From: Ignavibacteriales bacterium
GTDB lineage: Bacteria > Bacteroidota > Ignavibacteria > Ignavibacteriales > Melioribacteraceae
DNA length: 64,000 bases
Direction: 5' to 3'
Assembly (NCBI GenBank): GCA_020061355.1
Contig: JAGUYK010000020.1
Coordinates: 1-64,000 of the forward strand
Under the pieces are notes generated by a model. The model saw only the letters and a list, made by a program, of their open reading frames with translations. It was not told the DNA's origin and made no database searches. Made by a program: the position numbers and the translations under genes. Position 1 is the stretch's first letter. Every line of letters starts with the position of its first letter. This document shows, one piece after another, positions 26,425 through 36,215 of the stretch.

Positions 26425-27807
26425 ATGCCCAAGAACAATTTACAAACAATTAATTCATTGATAAAAAAAGACAAAATTGAAATTATTGATTTAAAAGCAA
26501 TTGACTTATCCGGCAGGCTACATCATATATCGCTACCGGTAAACGATAATGTAATGACTAAGTTAATCAAAGAAGGTGTTGGATTTGATGGGTCAAGTTA
26601 CGGATTCAGAAAAGTTGAAAACAGTGATATGATTTTGATTCCGGATCTTGATACCGCTGTGATTGATCTTTTTAGAGATGCACCGACATTAAGTTTTTAT
26701 TCAAACATTTTTCTGACTAATGAAAAACGTTCACGATTTTCTCAGGATGGAAGATACCTTGCAAAGCAGGCGGAAGAATTGTTGAAAAAAACTACCGGGA
26801 CAGACGCTTCAATGTGGGGACCCGAGTTTGAGTTTTATATATTTTCAAAAGTTAATTATGATACCCGTACTGCAACTTCGTATTACACGGTCGAGCACGC
26901 AGAAGAGTTTTATAAGAAAGCTTATCATGCAGCGAATCCATTTGATATCTATGACGACTTTCGAGATGAAGCATGCAAGCTTTTATCCAAATTTAGAATC
27001 AATGTTAAGTACCATCATCATGAAGTAGGCGAAAGGGGTCAGCAGGAAATTGAAACTTATTTCTCGGACCTTTTAACGACGGCTGATAATATTGTTACGG
27101 CTAAATATGTTCTATTCAACTTCGCGCGTCAGAAGGATCTATTCATTACATTCATGCCCAAGCCGATGTATCAGCAGGCGGGTAATGGGATGCACCTCCA
27201 TATGTTCCTGACTAAGAAAGGTAAAAATGCATTTTATAAAAAAGGCGCTTACGGAAATCTTAATGACCTTGCATTTTATTTTATTGGCGGATTACTAAAA
27301 CATGCACCCGCCCTTTCAGCTTTTACAAATCCTAGTACAAATTCTTATAAGAGATTAGTGCCGGGATATGAAGCACCTGTTGCTTTGACATACGGACAGG
27401 GGAACCGTGCATCTGCAATTCGTATCCCAAAATACATTTCCAATCCTGATGAAGTTCGGTTTGAATATAGACCGCCCGATGCTACGGCTAATCCATATTT
27501 ATGTCTATCTGCTATGCTGCTTGCAGGAATTGATGGAGTGGTAAATAAAATTGATCCGGTGAAAGAAGGATTTGGTCCGTATGATAAAAATTTCCTCGAT
27601 GATGAAACCAAACATAAAATTCAAATGCTGCCCAGAAATCTATCGGATGCGCTTGATGCCCTTGAAGTTGATCACGAATTCTTAAGACGCGGCAATATTT
27701 TTACGGATGAATTATTAGATCAATGGGTGAAAATTAAGAACGAGGAGATTCAGTCAATTGGTACTATGCCTCATCCTTTTGAATATAAAATGTATTTTAA
27801 TTTGTAA
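26425..27807 (+). CDS. glnA: Glutamine synthetase, type I
   Basis: It makes glutamine from glutamate, ammonia and ATP. Recognisable parts are the beta-grasp N-terminal domain with GVGFDGSSYGF, the metal-binding WGPEFEFYIF, the NGMHLHMF stretch and the substrate loop TNPSTNSYKRLVPGYEAP. At 460 residues it is the GSI class. The NLY-type adenylylation loop with its modified Tyr is not visible, so control by adenylylation is unlikely (GSI-alpha-like). Monocistronic, with a hairpin after it. Confidence 0.93.
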   Translation: MPKNNLQTINSLIKKDKIEIIDLKAIDLSGRLHHISLPVNDNVMTKLIKEGVGFDGSSYGFRKVENSDMILIPDLDTAVIDLFRDAPTLSFYSNIFLTNEKRSRFSQDGRYLAKQAEELLKKTTGTDASMWGPEFEFYIFSKVNYDTRTATSYYTVEHAEEFYKKAYHAANPFDIYDDFRDEACKLLSKFRINVKYHHHEVGERGQQEIETYFSDLLTTADNIVTAKYVLFNFARQKDLFITFMPKPMYQQAGNGMHLHMFLTKKGKNAFYKKGAYGNLNDLAFYFIGGLLKHAPALSAFTNPSTNSYKRLVPGYEAPVALTYGQGNRASAIRIPKYISNPDEVRFEYRPPDATANPYLCLSAMLLAGIDGVVNKIDPVKEGFGPYDKNFLDDETKHKIQMLPRNLSDALDALEVDHEFLRRGNIFTDELLDQWVKIKNEEIQSIGTMPHPFEYKMYFNL

Positions 27808-27814
27808 TTTGAGT

Positions 27815-27850
27815 GAGAGCGGATTATAGTCTAAAAATCGGCTCTCTTCA
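27815..27850 (+). terminator. Probable terminator after glnA
   Basis: GAGAGC (27815-27820) pairs with GCTCTC (27841-27846), with an inner GATT/AATC helix. The T tract after it is weak (TTCAT). Confidence 0.5.
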
Positions 27851-27868
27851 TATTTATATAAGATCATA

Positions 27869-28483
27869 ATGATTAATTACAAGCAGCTTTGTTCATGTAT
27901 CCTGATCATTTTTTTTAGTTCTCAACCGGTATTTACTCAAATTGATTCAAGCCATCATAATCATAAAATCGGGTTTACTGTTGGTTATGGCAGTCAGGTT
28001 GTTAATCTTCTTGGAATTAAGATTGATCTGAAAGTACCCTATTTCTACGATGTTTATCTTTTCGAATTCGATTATTATCTTCCACTCTATTCCAACAAAA
28101 CTTGGAGCATAGAAACACAATTAAGATTTGTGTATGGTATAACTAGCTATAAAAAGAAAAACAACTCCCTTTCAATTTCTAAAAATAATGAAGTTGGGGT
28201 AAGCAGCGGATTTCTAATAGGTAAAAGTTTTTTTGAAAATTTTCTTAAAATCTATTTTGTATCCTCAATCGGTCCTTATTTTTCGTTCGATACACCGGAT
28301 AGGCAGATATCCGGTTTTCTGTTTTGCGGTAATTACGACGTAGGTATTAATCTTGAACTTCGCAAAAATGTTTATATCGATCTCCGAACCGGATTCAGGC
28401 ATATATCTAATGCCGGTTTAAGAAATCCTAATGGGGGATTGAATAACTGGATGATAAATGGCGGACTCGTAATTGAAATGTAA
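27869..28483 (+). CDS. Acyloxyacyl hydrolase, PagL-like lipid A 3-O-deacylase
   Basis: A signal peptide (1-24, ending VFTQ) is followed by an eight-stranded barrel-sized region. The conserved PagL signature RHISNAG lies near the end with His178 and Ser180 in the H-x-S-N arrangement of the catalytic His and Ser, then NPNGGLN. Such outer-membrane enzymes remove the 3-O-acyl chain from lipid A. At 204 residues it is longer than Pseudomonas PagL but normal for Bacteroidota homologues. Activity is not proven by sequence. Confidence 0.78.
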   Translation: MINYKQLCSCILIIFFSSQPVFTQIDSSHHNHKIGFTVGYGSQVVNLLGIKIDLKVPYFYDVYLFEFDYYLPLYSNKTWSIETQLRFVYGITSYKKKNNSLSISKNNEVGVSSGFLIGKSFFENFLKIYFVSSIGPYFSFDTPDRQISGFLFCGNYDVGINLELRKNVYIDLRTGFRHISNAGLRNPNGGLNNWMINGGLVIEM

Positions 28484-28548
28484 GTTAATGCATTGTTCAA
28501 TAATTTTATATCTAGATAAATAATTCTACTTAATCCGGGATCTCGACC

Positions 28549-29439
28549 ATGCCTTTTATCGGTGAAATATTTGCAATATTAACTGCAGTACTCTGGTCTG
28601 CAACATCCATTGTTTTTACAGAAGCCGCTGTTCGTGTCGGATCTTTATATGTAAACATTTCAAGATTACTTCTTGCAGTCTGTTATTTGTTTATTACCAT
28701 CATAGTATTTCAAATAGATCTTAATTTATCTGCGAACCAAATCGTGAATTTAGTTTTGAGCGGATTTGCAGGATTGGTAATAGGCGATACATTTTTATTC
28801 AAGTCTTTTCAGCATATTGGTGCTCGCTTAAGCATGCTTATTATGGCGCTTGCACCGGGTATGTCGGCAATACTTGCATTTTTCTTTTTGAAGGAGATCA
28901 TTTCATTTATCGGTGTTGTCGGAATGATTATAACAATTAGCGGGATCGCTATGGTTGTTCTTAAAAGAAAAGAAACGCCGTCAACCACGTACAAGATTGA
29001 TAATGCCGGAATTGTCTATGCGCTTATTGGTGCTTTAGGTCAGGCAGTTGGTTTGGTATTTGCAAAATTGGCTTTTAATGAATCAGATATAAATGGTTTT
29101 GCCGCTGCATTCATCAGAATATCGTCATCGATTATTTTTCTTTATCCGCTCTTTATGTTTGCAAAAAGGATTAGAAATCCTTTCAGAGTTTTTATTAATG
29201 ATAAAAAAGCATTGATCTATACAATTATTGGATCGATCATCGGTCCTTTTTTGGGTATTACATTTAGTATGATTTCGGTAGCCAATGCAAAAGTTGGAAT
29301 TTCATCTACTTTAATGGCGACTGTACCGATAATTATGCTGCCTATGGTTCGGTATTATTACAAAGAAAATTTGTCGTGGTTTTCTATAGTGGGCGCTTTT
29401 GTAGCTGTGGGTGGAATTGCTATGTTGTTTCTGGCTTAA
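28549..29439 (+). CDS. EamA/DMT-superfamily transporter
   Basis: Ten hydrophobic helices are arranged as two EamA repeats (about 1-138 and 152-296), with the repeat-end signature P-x-x-S/A-AILAFFFLKE around residues 100-117. Members export or import small metabolites; the substrate is not predictable here. Both termini are predicted in the cytoplasm. It stands alone between pagL-like and the convergent response-regulator gene. Confidence 0.85.
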   Translation: MPFIGEIFAILTAVLWSATSIVFTEAAVRVGSLYVNISRLLLAVCYLFITIIVFQIDLNLSANQIVNLVLSGFAGLVIGDTFLFKSFQHIGARLSMLIMALAPGMSAILAFFFLKEIISFIGVVGMIITISGIAMVVLKRKETPSTTYKIDNAGIVYALIGALGQAVGLVFAKLAFNESDINGFAAAFIRISSSIIFLYPLFMFAKRIRNPFRVFINDKKALIYTIIGSIIGPFLGITFSMISVANAKVGISSTLMATVPIIMLPMVRYYYKENLSWFSIVGAFVAVGGIAMLFLA

Positions 29440-29443
29440 TAAA

Positions 29444-29818
29444 TCAATTAGTGGTAATTGCAAAACAAATAGCTTTCTGAAGGTCGTCCGGAGAAAATGG
29501 CTTTGCTAAGAAAAAGTGAGGTTGAATACTCTCCATTTTTAATCTCGTTTCAGCATCATTATAAGCGGTTACAAAAATTATAACCGGCTTGGAAAATTTT
29601 AATATCTCTAAAGATGTTTCAATGCCGTTGCAATTACCTTTAATATTAACATCCATCAAAATAATATCCGGCAAAAATTTGATGGCAAGATCAATAGCTT
29701 TATTTGAATTGGTTGCTTTACCAATTACACTGTAACCTTTCCCTTGAAGCAAAAATTCAATCTCCATAGCAACAATTGCTTCATCCTCAACAATTAATAT
29801 TTTCTTACTGTCTTGCAT
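29444..29818 (-). CDS. Single-domain response regulator (CheY-like receiver)
   Basis: A 124-residue receiver domain with acidic pocket Glu11-Asp12, phosphoacceptor Asp56 (ILMDVNIKG), a Thr in FVTAYND and Lys in FLAKPF. There is no output domain, so it acts through protein contacts or a phosphorelay. It lies 14 bases after the histidine kinase gene and presumably accepts phosphate from it. Confidence 0.9.
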   Translation of the reverse strand: MQDSKKILIVEDEAIVAMEIEFLLQGKGYSVIGKATNSNKAIDLAIKFLPDIILMDVNIKGNCNGIETSLEILKFSKPVIIFVTAYNDAETRLKMESIQPHFFLAKPFSPDDLQKAICFAITTN

Positions 29819-29832
29819 GAGTTTATGATCTC

Positions 29833-31314
29833 TTAAATTAAATGAATAATAAACTTTGTCCCATTGTTAATTTCAATTTTTAATTCTGCTTCAATTTGAT
29901 GACACAGATTATATACTAGTTTCAATCCAAGCGATTGAATAGTATCAATATCAAAATTATCCGGTAATCCTATTCCATTATCACCAATGGTAATTTGCCG
30001 GCATCCTTCAGGATCCATTTCAGATGTTATGGTAATAATATTTTCCATTACTTCAGTCGATTCTGCAAATGCATATTTATAGGCATTGGAAATCAACTCA
30101 TTAAAGATTAGTCCAAGAGGGATAATCGTATCAAGTGGTAGTTCGAATGGCTCCAATTCAAATACAAATCTGATATTGTGTTTAAAGTTTGTGTAGGTTT
30201 CTTTTATGTACGAGGAAAGATTAATTATATATTCCCTAAAATTAATTTTAGTGAAATCCTGTGACTGGTAAAGTTTTTCGTGAACCAGTGCCATAGATTT
30301 GATTCTGTTCTGGCTATCCAAGAAAATCGAAAGATTCTCTTCATCCTTAATATAACTTGCCTGAAGATTTAATAATGAAGTAATAATCTGCAAATTATTT
30401 TTTACACGGTGATGGATCTCCTTTAATAAAACATCTTTTTCTTTAAGTGAATTGTTGAGAGAAGTTTCAATTACTTTTCTTTCTTTAATTTCCTTTTGCA
30501 TAGCTTCGTTTGTCAGCTCTAACTGGAGAGTTCTTTCTTTAACTTTAATTTCTAAATTCTCCTGTGCTTTGCGCAATGTATCGGTCATTTTATTCAACGA
30601 AAAGGCAAGACTTTGTAACTCGTCACCTGTATTTATTTCAGCAATAGCATCCCAATTACCAGATGCAATTTTTTTTGTCGTTTGGTCAAGTGCGGTTATT
30701 GGTTTTGTAAGATTTTTTGCAAAAACGAAAGCTATTATGAACCCCAAAATTGTCATAACGATTGTGAGTACCAGCGTATTCGATTTAATTTTGGCAATAG
30801 TTTCATCGTAATTGCTTAATGATAATCCGATATGAATCCTACCCCAATCAATACCCGAAAAGGAAACTTTGTACGTCTTATGAAAAACCTCTGTATTAAT
30901 TAGATCACTGGTAATTATTTTCCCTGTATCAGTAAATTCATCTGAAAACCAAAATCCGCTTAATGTGTCTATGCTCCATTCTTTTAATTTGTGAATTATT
31001 GAAAAGCCATTTTTTTTTGTTACAACGACATATAATATTGATTTACTTTCACTTACCAATTGATAACAATGATCAACCAAACTACCATAATCTTCTGTAA
31101 TTAACGCCGAAGAGTTTGCATGGTGAATCGAAGAAGCAATTTCTTCTGCTTCGTTGTTCATCCTTTCTAATACGGTGGTCCGTTGAAAAGGGAAGTTGTA
31201 TATAACAAATACGGAAATTGTAATTAATATTAAAAACCATGACCATAAAGTTGTCCGTAAAAGGATTTTTTTGGGCTTTAAAAAAGATAATATGCTTTTA
31301 AAAATAGGTAACAT
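29833..31314 (-). CDS. Membrane sensor histidine kinase (HisKA_2 type)
   Basis: Order of parts: membrane helix 22-40, a periplasmic sensor of about 135 residues, membrane helix 179-199, HAMP 198-250, a coiled coil of about 250-290, the HisKA_2 dimerisation segment EIHHRVKNNLQ with His301/His302, and an HATPase domain ending near 493 (NELISNAYKYAF, DNGIGLP, GLKLVYNLCHQ). It autophosphorylates and passes the phosphate to a receiver, most likely the next gene. The preceding binding-protein gene may present the signal. Confidence 0.9.
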   Translation of the reverse strand: MLPIFKSILSFLKPKKILLRTTLWSWFLILITISVFVIYNFPFQRTTVLERMNNEAEEIASSIHHANSSALITEDYGSLVDHCYQLVSESKSILYVVVTKKNGFSIIHKLKEWSIDTLSGFWFSDEFTDTGKIITSDLINTEVFHKTYKVSFSGIDWGRIHIGLSLSNYDETIAKIKSNTLVLTIVMTILGFIIAFVFAKNLTKPITALDQTTKKIASGNWDAIAEINTGDELQSLAFSLNKMTDTLRKAQENLEIKVKERTLQLELTNEAMQKEIKERKVIETSLNNSLKEKDVLLKEIHHRVKNNLQIITSLLNLQASYIKDEENLSIFLDSQNRIKSMALVHEKLYQSQDFTKINFREYIINLSSYIKETYTNFKHNIRFVFELEPFELPLDTIIPLGLIFNELISNAYKYAFAESTEVMENIITITSEMDPEGCRQITIGDNGIGLPDNFDIDTIQSLGLKLVYNLCHQIEAELKIEINNGTKFIIHLI

Positions 31315-31340
31315 TAGTAATCTGGTTTAACCTTTATAAT

Positions 31341-32273
31341 TTATTTTCTACTTCTCTTTTTCACAGGAAGATCAACAAGTAATTTTTTTGTACTCTCCAA
31401 ATCTTTATCATTAATTTCAACTAATCTTTTGGTTTTGAAGAGCTTTAATATGTTAGTCCCTTCTTTGATTGAATTAATATTTTTGGCAACATCATAAAAC
31501 AACTTAACACTTGTTGTGTCTGAATCTTTACGATAAGTTGCTAAAGAAAGTACTATCGGAGGAGATGATGCAAGAATTTTTAAGGATTTTTTTATCTGAG
31601 GATTAAGCTCGCATACGGTTTCAAAAACATTTTTTTGGACTATAGCACAATCGGTTCTCTTAAAAAAAAGGGAATAGATAGCATTCGCATCTTTTTCTTC
31701 AATGTTTATTTTGCTAAAGAATAATTCTCGCTGTGGTTGATTATTTTCAGCAAGTAATTTGTTTAACCATCTTATTAGTAACGGATTAAGCTTTTCCTTG
31801 GAATGAGTTAAAGACTTCTTCGAAAGGTCAGAAACGCTGTTAATCTTCAAATCGTTATGTGTTAGCATAATATATTGTGAATAAAAATTCTCATCAATAA
31901 TACCAGCCAGAGCCGGTTCTAATTTGTATTTATCTTTTAATAAAAAATATTCGGAGCTTGTAAGAACTAACATATCAACTTTTTTCTTTAGGAGGGCGTC
32001 TTCTATTTCTTCAATCGAATTGAAAACAGAAGCAAATAATTCAGTGTCCAGGTTATATTTCTCACGGAACAATTTTATCAAAACATCTGCCCATATTACA
32101 ATAGCTGCATTTGCATCCATCGGGTTGGTATCAAAGAAAACTAAAATACTGTAACCCATTATGATTTTAGTGGGAGACTTTTCACCCGCTCTGTTTTCGG
32201 ATTGAGTTGTTGCGCTTAATGAAAGGGCAGCTATAAAACAAATAATAATGGTTTTTTTCAAGAACTGAATCAC
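31341..32273 (-). CDS. Periplasmic substrate-binding-like protein (PhnD/phosphonate type)
   Basis: A signal peptide (1-23, ending TTQS) precedes a bilobed binding-protein fold of about 285 residues: an early IIMGYSILVFFD, then KKVDMLVLTSSEYF, the hinge-like LKINSVSDLSKKSLT, and a second-lobe segment with TDCAIVQKNVFE. This is the PhnD/PF12974 pattern for phosphonate-like or oxyanion ligands. No ABC permease or ATPase is nearby. It sits 26 bases before a sensor kinase, so it is more likely a ligand sensor for signalling than a transporter part. Confidence 0.7.
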   Translation of the reverse strand: MIQFLKKTIIICFIAALSLSATTQSENRAGEKSPTKIIMGYSILVFFDTNPMDANAAIVIWADVLIKLFREKYNLDTELFASVFNSIEEIEDALLKKKVDMLVLTSSEYFLLKDKYKLEPALAGIIDENFYSQYIMLTHNDLKINSVSDLSKKSLTHSKEKLNPLLIRWLNKLLAENNQPQRELFFSKINIEEKDANAIYSLFFKRTDCAIVQKNVFETVCELNPQIKKSLKILASSPPIVLSLATYRKDSDTTSVKLFYDVAKNINSIKEGTNILKLFKTKRLVEINDKDLESTKKLLVDLPVKKRSRK

Positions 32274-32361
32274 TTGATCACCTAAAATATTTTTAATAAA
32301 TAATTATATACTTTCTAAAATATTTCTCAATTATTCTAATAATTAGTTTGAATTATACTAA

Positions 32362-33780
32362 TCATTTTAAATTAATTGCTAATACAGAATTTAATTCCGC
32401 TTCGAGAACTGCAATTTCAAAACAAACATTAGAGTGTTGAGCACTTATCATGGACTCTGTGATTTGCGCTTCTATTAAATTATCCAGGTCCATTATATCA
32501 TTGAAGTATGCTTTTTCAATTAACAGGCAGTTTTCCTTTGCAGCCATTCTTGCTTCGTTCATTGCGGCTTCTTTTTCTATCGCTGTACTAACCTGATTGT
32601 AGAGGTACTGTACTTTCAAAGTCAATCCTTTTCTCATCAATTTATTCTGTTCGACTAACATATCTCTGCCGGCTTCTGCTTCTTCAATTAAACCAAGTGT
32701 TCTAAAGCCATTAAATAGGTTCAGTTGCAGCCCAACTCCAACGGTCCAAACATTTTTATTCTCTTTTGTCATATAACCGTAATCATATGCATTGAATGTC
32801 TTTCTATAATTTCCAAACAAGGCAACCGAAGGATAAAAATCACTTTTGGCTTGATCAATTTTATAGTCAAATACTTTAATCCCGTTTTCAACTTTAGCTA
32901 CAAGGGGATTATTGTTTAATGTAAGCTCAACCAACTCATCTAGAGTTTTGCTATCTGGGTTAACCGGAAAATCATTTTCATTAATTTGAATCTCTGTTTT
33001 ATAATCGAGACCCATTGTAAAGATTAATGCCGCTATTGCATTCTTTCTTTCACCTGATATTTGAATAAGGAATGATTTCACTGTTTCAGTAACTGTTTTG
33101 CTCTTTAAATAGTCTGTTTTGGTAACTCGACTGCCTCCGTTTTGATAAGCGGATTCGGTAAATTTTAAAGTCGTTCGGAATCTTTCATATGCTTCTTCGG
33201 CAATTTCTTGAAGTTTAGTTGTAAGAAGCGCAGCATAAAAAAGTTTTTTAATCTGCAAAATTATCTGTTGGTCATTCTCTTTTGATTCCAGTTTTGCAAC
33301 TTCCAATCCGGCACGTGCTTGTTCTATAAATGAAGAAATTTTTCCACCTGTAAAAAGAGGCAGAACAAGATTAATATCAGTTTGAAAGTTTTGTTTGTCT
33401 GCTAACTTTATATTCTGTTCCGGTACAGGAAATATCATAGGTGGAAGTACAAGAGTGCCAAGATCTAAAGACGGTATCTGAATCTTTGAATCGGGAATAA
33501 TATAATTTGGATCTCCATCCATTCGATAAAATGATGCTGCGATATCTAAAGAAGGGTAGTGTCCGGATTTTGCTTGCTTCAATTTTGCCTGGGCAATTTT
33601 TTCCCCGTAATTAAACGAAGTTCGCGAATTATTGTTTTCGAGAGCTAACTCGATACATTTCTGAAGATTTAGTTTTAATCTCTTTTCTGAATTGGCGGTT
33701 TGGGCCGGAATATTTAGAGAGCTGAAAATTATAATAGTAATCAGCAGTGTGGCTTTACAATTGCAAAAATTGCTAATCAT
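32362..33780 (-). CDS. TolC-family outer membrane efflux protein
   Basis: A signal peptide (1-27, ending NIPAQ) leads to the tandem TolC layout of two beta/helix repeats with long helices (about 40-250 and 250-470): RLKLNLQKCIELALENN at the start and NPLVAKVENGIKVFDYKIDQAKSDFYPSV at the second repeat. It forms trimeric channels for efflux pumps or type I secretion. No inner-membrane pump or adaptor gene lies beside it, so its partners are elsewhere. Confidence 0.88.
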   Translation of the reverse strand: MISNFCNCKATLLITIIIFSSLNIPAQTANSEKRLKLNLQKCIELALENNNSRTSFNYGEKIAQAKLKQAKSGHYPSLDIAASFYRMDGDPNYIIPDSKIQIPSLDLGTLVLPPMIFPVPEQNIKLADKQNFQTDINLVLPLFTGGKISSFIEQARAGLEVAKLESKENDQQIILQIKKLFYAALLTTKLQEIAEEAYERFRTTLKFTESAYQNGGSRVTKTDYLKSKTVTETVKSFLIQISGERKNAIAALIFTMGLDYKTEIQINENDFPVNPDSKTLDELVELTLNNNPLVAKVENGIKVFDYKIDQAKSDFYPSVALFGNYRKTFNAYDYGYMTKENKNVWTVGVGLQLNLFNGFRTLGLIEEAEAGRDMLVEQNKLMRKGLTLKVQYLYNQVSTAIEKEAAMNEARMAAKENCLLIEKAYFNDIMDLDNLIEAQITESMISAQHSNVCFEIAVLEAELNSVLAINLK

Positions 33781-33907
33781 TTAGATGCCCTCGTTTTTTA
33801 AAATAATAACACTGATAGACAAAAAAATTCCTATCTCATGATATAATCGTATCAAAAGAGGATAAGTTTAGCTGAATTAAAGAATTAATGAGGTTTGCTA
33901 ATGAGAA

Positions 33908-34420
33908 TCAGATTGTCTCAATCATTTTTTTTAATAACCGAAAATCATTTTCAGAAAAAGCCACAAATGTTACTTTGTTAATCGAATCATCGTATTCCAA
34001 AAATCTTTTAACCGTATTTATAGCTATTTGAGCGGCTTTTTCAATGGGGTATCCATATGCACCGGTGCTTATTGCCGGAAAGCCAATAGTTTTAATTTTA
34101 TTTTCAACTGCAATTTTTAATGAGTTTTTGTAGCAGTTCGCAAGCAAATCCTCTTCTTTGCTATTCCCTCCCATCCAGACCGGTCCAACGGTATGAATAA
34201 CGTATTTGGCCTGGAGGTGATATCCTTTTGTAATTTTTGCTTCACCCGTCGGGCATCCTCCAAGTTTTCTGCATTCTTCTAAAAGCTCTGGTCCGGCTTC
34301 ATAGTGAATCGCACCATCAACGCCTCCTCCTCCAAGTAAAGTACTGTTCGCAGCATTTACAATTGCATCTACATTGAGTTTAGTAATATCTCCCAAAATG
34401 ATTTCAATTCGATCGCTCAT
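33908..34420 (-). CDS. Macrodomain protein, O-acetyl-ADP-ribose deacetylase-like
   Basis: A single macrodomain with the ADP-ribose-binding blocks [42 protein letters not shown] and ISTGAYGYP. These match the MacroD/YmdB class that hydrolyses ADP-ribose esters. The frame can start at TTG 34426, but ATG 34420 is preferred; the TTG would overlap the cupin stop. About 170 residues. It is the last gene of a reverse-strand esterase-cupin-macrodomain unit. Confidence 0.88.
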   Translation of the reverse strand: MSDRIEIILGDITKLNVDAIVNAANSTLLGGGGVDGAIHYEAGPELLEECRKLGGCPTGEAKITKGYHLQAKYVIHTVGPVWMGGNSKEEDLLANCYKNSLKIAVENKIKTIGFPAISTGAYGYPIEKAAQIAINTVKRFLEYDDSINKVTFVAFSENDFRLLKKMIETI

Positions 34421-34422
34421 AA

Positions 34423-34935
34423 TCAAAGAATAGTATATTTGGAAAGTCTTTTAATTAGGTTTGCCTGGTCAGGAAATAATTTAATTAATGATTCCCCAAT
34501 AGCAAATTCAAAATCATCAAAATCGAAACCCGGGGCAACTGTACAACCAATTAGCGCAAATGAATTTTTATCTGTTAACTCGGCAGAAAAATAGATACCC
34601 TGTTTAATGATACACTGTGGTCTTTCGTTCAGATGTAAATTATTTCCCAAATTAATTTTTTGATAACCGGATTTTTTATCAAGGAAATGTAAAATAATAG
34701 TAGTGCCTGTATTGAAATGCCAAATCTCGTCCGACTTCAATCGATGGAAATGAGAAATTTGCTCTCCAATCAACATATAATAAATTGATGTTGATAATGA
34801 TCGGTCACCATTATACCGGGAGGGAAGTGCTTCTCTGTTTAAAATCTCTCCGGAACGGTAAACCTCGCGGTAGTAACCGCCTTCAGGATGAGGGATTAGT
34901 TTAAGAAGTTTTACTATTTCAAATGGATCTATCAT
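34423..34935 (-). CDS. DUF985 cupin-domain protein
   Basis: The single cupin core has the DUF985 pattern: [38 protein letters not shown] with metal-type His residues, and a late YFSAEL plus [10 protein letters not shown]. The family is cytoplasmic and its reaction is not established. ATG 34935 overlaps the upstream esterase stop as ATGA, which supports this start over an upstream in-frame codon at 34983. It gives 170 residues. It is co-transcribed with the esterase and macrodomain genes. Confidence 0.82.
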   Translation of the reverse strand: MIDPFEIVKLLKLIPHPEGGYYREVYRSGEILNREALPSRYNGDRSLSTSIYYMLIGEQISHFHRLKSDEIWHFNTGTTIILHFLDKKSGYQKINLGNNLHLNERPQCIIKQGIYFSAELTDKNSFALIGCTVAPGFDFDDFEFAIGESLIKLFPDQANLIKRLSKYTIL

Positions 34936-35855
34936 TTTATACCAAACAAAAATTTCAATGGTACGTGCAGGCGCTTTGACCAATCAATTTCGGAATGTTT
35001 TCCACCTTTAACAAAATAACAGAACAAATTTTTCTTCTGTTCGAACCCCTTTTTGCGAAGCAAAAGACACATTTCCTTGTTATCACGGATTAATTGTTTC
35101 TCATCGCAGCCGCAATCAAGGTAAATCTTCTGGTTAAGATGACCTCTATTATCCTTCGTAACCGTTTCAAATACCTTTCTGTTATCAACCCAGAAGGCAT
35201 TAGACATACAGGCTGCTTTACCGAATATCTTTGGATAGTGCCAGGCTAATTGAAATGAAATTAATCCACCCATCGAAGAGCCCATGGTTGCAGTATTATC
35301 TCGATCACTCATTGTTTTATAAATCTGATCGATAAATGGTTTTAGCTCACGAATGATAAACTGTGCATACTTCTTACCTTTTGAAGAACAATAATTATAT
35401 TCTTTAAGACGGTCTTTATTGTTATAGATTCCAACGACAATTATCTCCTCAACTTTTCTTTTGTTAATCAGGTCGGTTAAAACTTCGTCGGTTTTCCAAT
35501 CATGACCGATAAATGATGTATGCGGACTGAATAAATTCTGTCCGTCATGCATATAAAGTACTGGATATTTAATGTTGGAACTCTGGTAAGAAGGGGGTAG
35601 CCAAATGATTATGTCCCTTTCATTTTTAAGGTTGACGCTATAAAATTCATGATGAAATTCTATATGCCCGATGATATCTTCTTTACCGATCTTCGGTCTA
35701 TTTTCTCTAAAAATTATCATTCGGTATTCTTCATTCTTTTCTCGGATTCGAATATAATACTTTTGGAAAAAAATATTGGAACTCTCCAATGAACTTTTAG
35801 CTATTAATAAAATTAAATTATTCATGTAATTTTCACTGATTTCTTTTGAGAACAA
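34932..35855 (-). CDS. Putative esterase, enterochelin-esterase/EstD-like alpha/beta hydrolase
   Basis: The fold is the EstD/Fes-like esterase family (PF00756 type): IWLPPSY, YPVLYMHDGQNLF, the nucleophile elbow GSSMGG with Ser194, and catalytic His287 in GGKHSEIDW. There is no signal peptide; the first 45 residues are not part of the core, and Met11 or Met46 are plausible alternative starts. The substrate is not predictable. The ATGA overlap with the DUF985 gene suggests an operon. Confidence 0.78.
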   Translation of the reverse strand: MFSKEISENYMNNLILLIAKSSLESSNIFFQKYYIRIREKNEEYRMIIFRENRPKIGKEDIIGHIEFHHEFYSVNLKNERDIIIWLPPSYQSSNIKYPVLYMHDGQNLFSPHTSFIGHDWKTDEVLTDLINKRKVEEIIVVGIYNNKDRLKEYNYCSSKGKKYAQFIIRELKPFIDQIYKTMSDRDNTATMGSSMGGLISFQLAWHYPKIFGKAACMSNAFWVDNRKVFETVTKDNRGHLNQKIYLDCGCDEKQLIRDNKEMCLLLRKKGFEQKKNLFCYFVKGGKHSEIDWSKRLHVPLKFLFGIK

Positions 35856-35876
35856 ATATTGAAAAACTATTAGTAA

Positions 35877-36092
35877 GTGAATAGATCAAGTGAAAAAGTA
35901 TCATGCTTGTGGTGTGGAGTCCCCTCAGATATTGTTTGGGTTCACGGGTATGCCCAATGTTCTAATTACGGAATTAATATTAATGAGTGCTGTAAAGGAG
36001 AAATTTGTATTCATCTTATAGCTTCCAATCCGACTTTGATAATTCTACAAAGAAAGAAGGTTGAGATTCTTTGCGGAAATAATCTGTCTTAA
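35877..36092 (+). CDS. Small Cys-rich protein, probable zinc-ribbon
   Basis: The 71-residue frame, with a GTG start, carries CLWCG at 10-14, a WVHGYAQCS segment, and NECCKGE. I recognise this general layout, C-x2-C followed by W-x-HG-x-x-QC then CC-x-GE, from small uncharacterised Bacteroidota proteins, which suggests metal binding. It is divergent from the esterase unit. Because the frame is short and the ribosome-binding site weak, it is less certain than its neighbours. Confidence 0.5.
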   Translation: MNRSSEKVSCLWCGVPSDIVWVHGYAQCSNYGININECCKGEICIHLIASNPTLIILQRKKVEILCGNNLS

Positions 36093-36215
36093 AATATTCT
36101 ATATTCTCAAGTTGATACGAACGCATTATTCTTCTATTCTAAAATAGACTTAATTCCAATTTTTTTCTGGCATTTAGATTGTCTTTAATTAAGAAATACT
36201 CGAAAGACCGGAATT

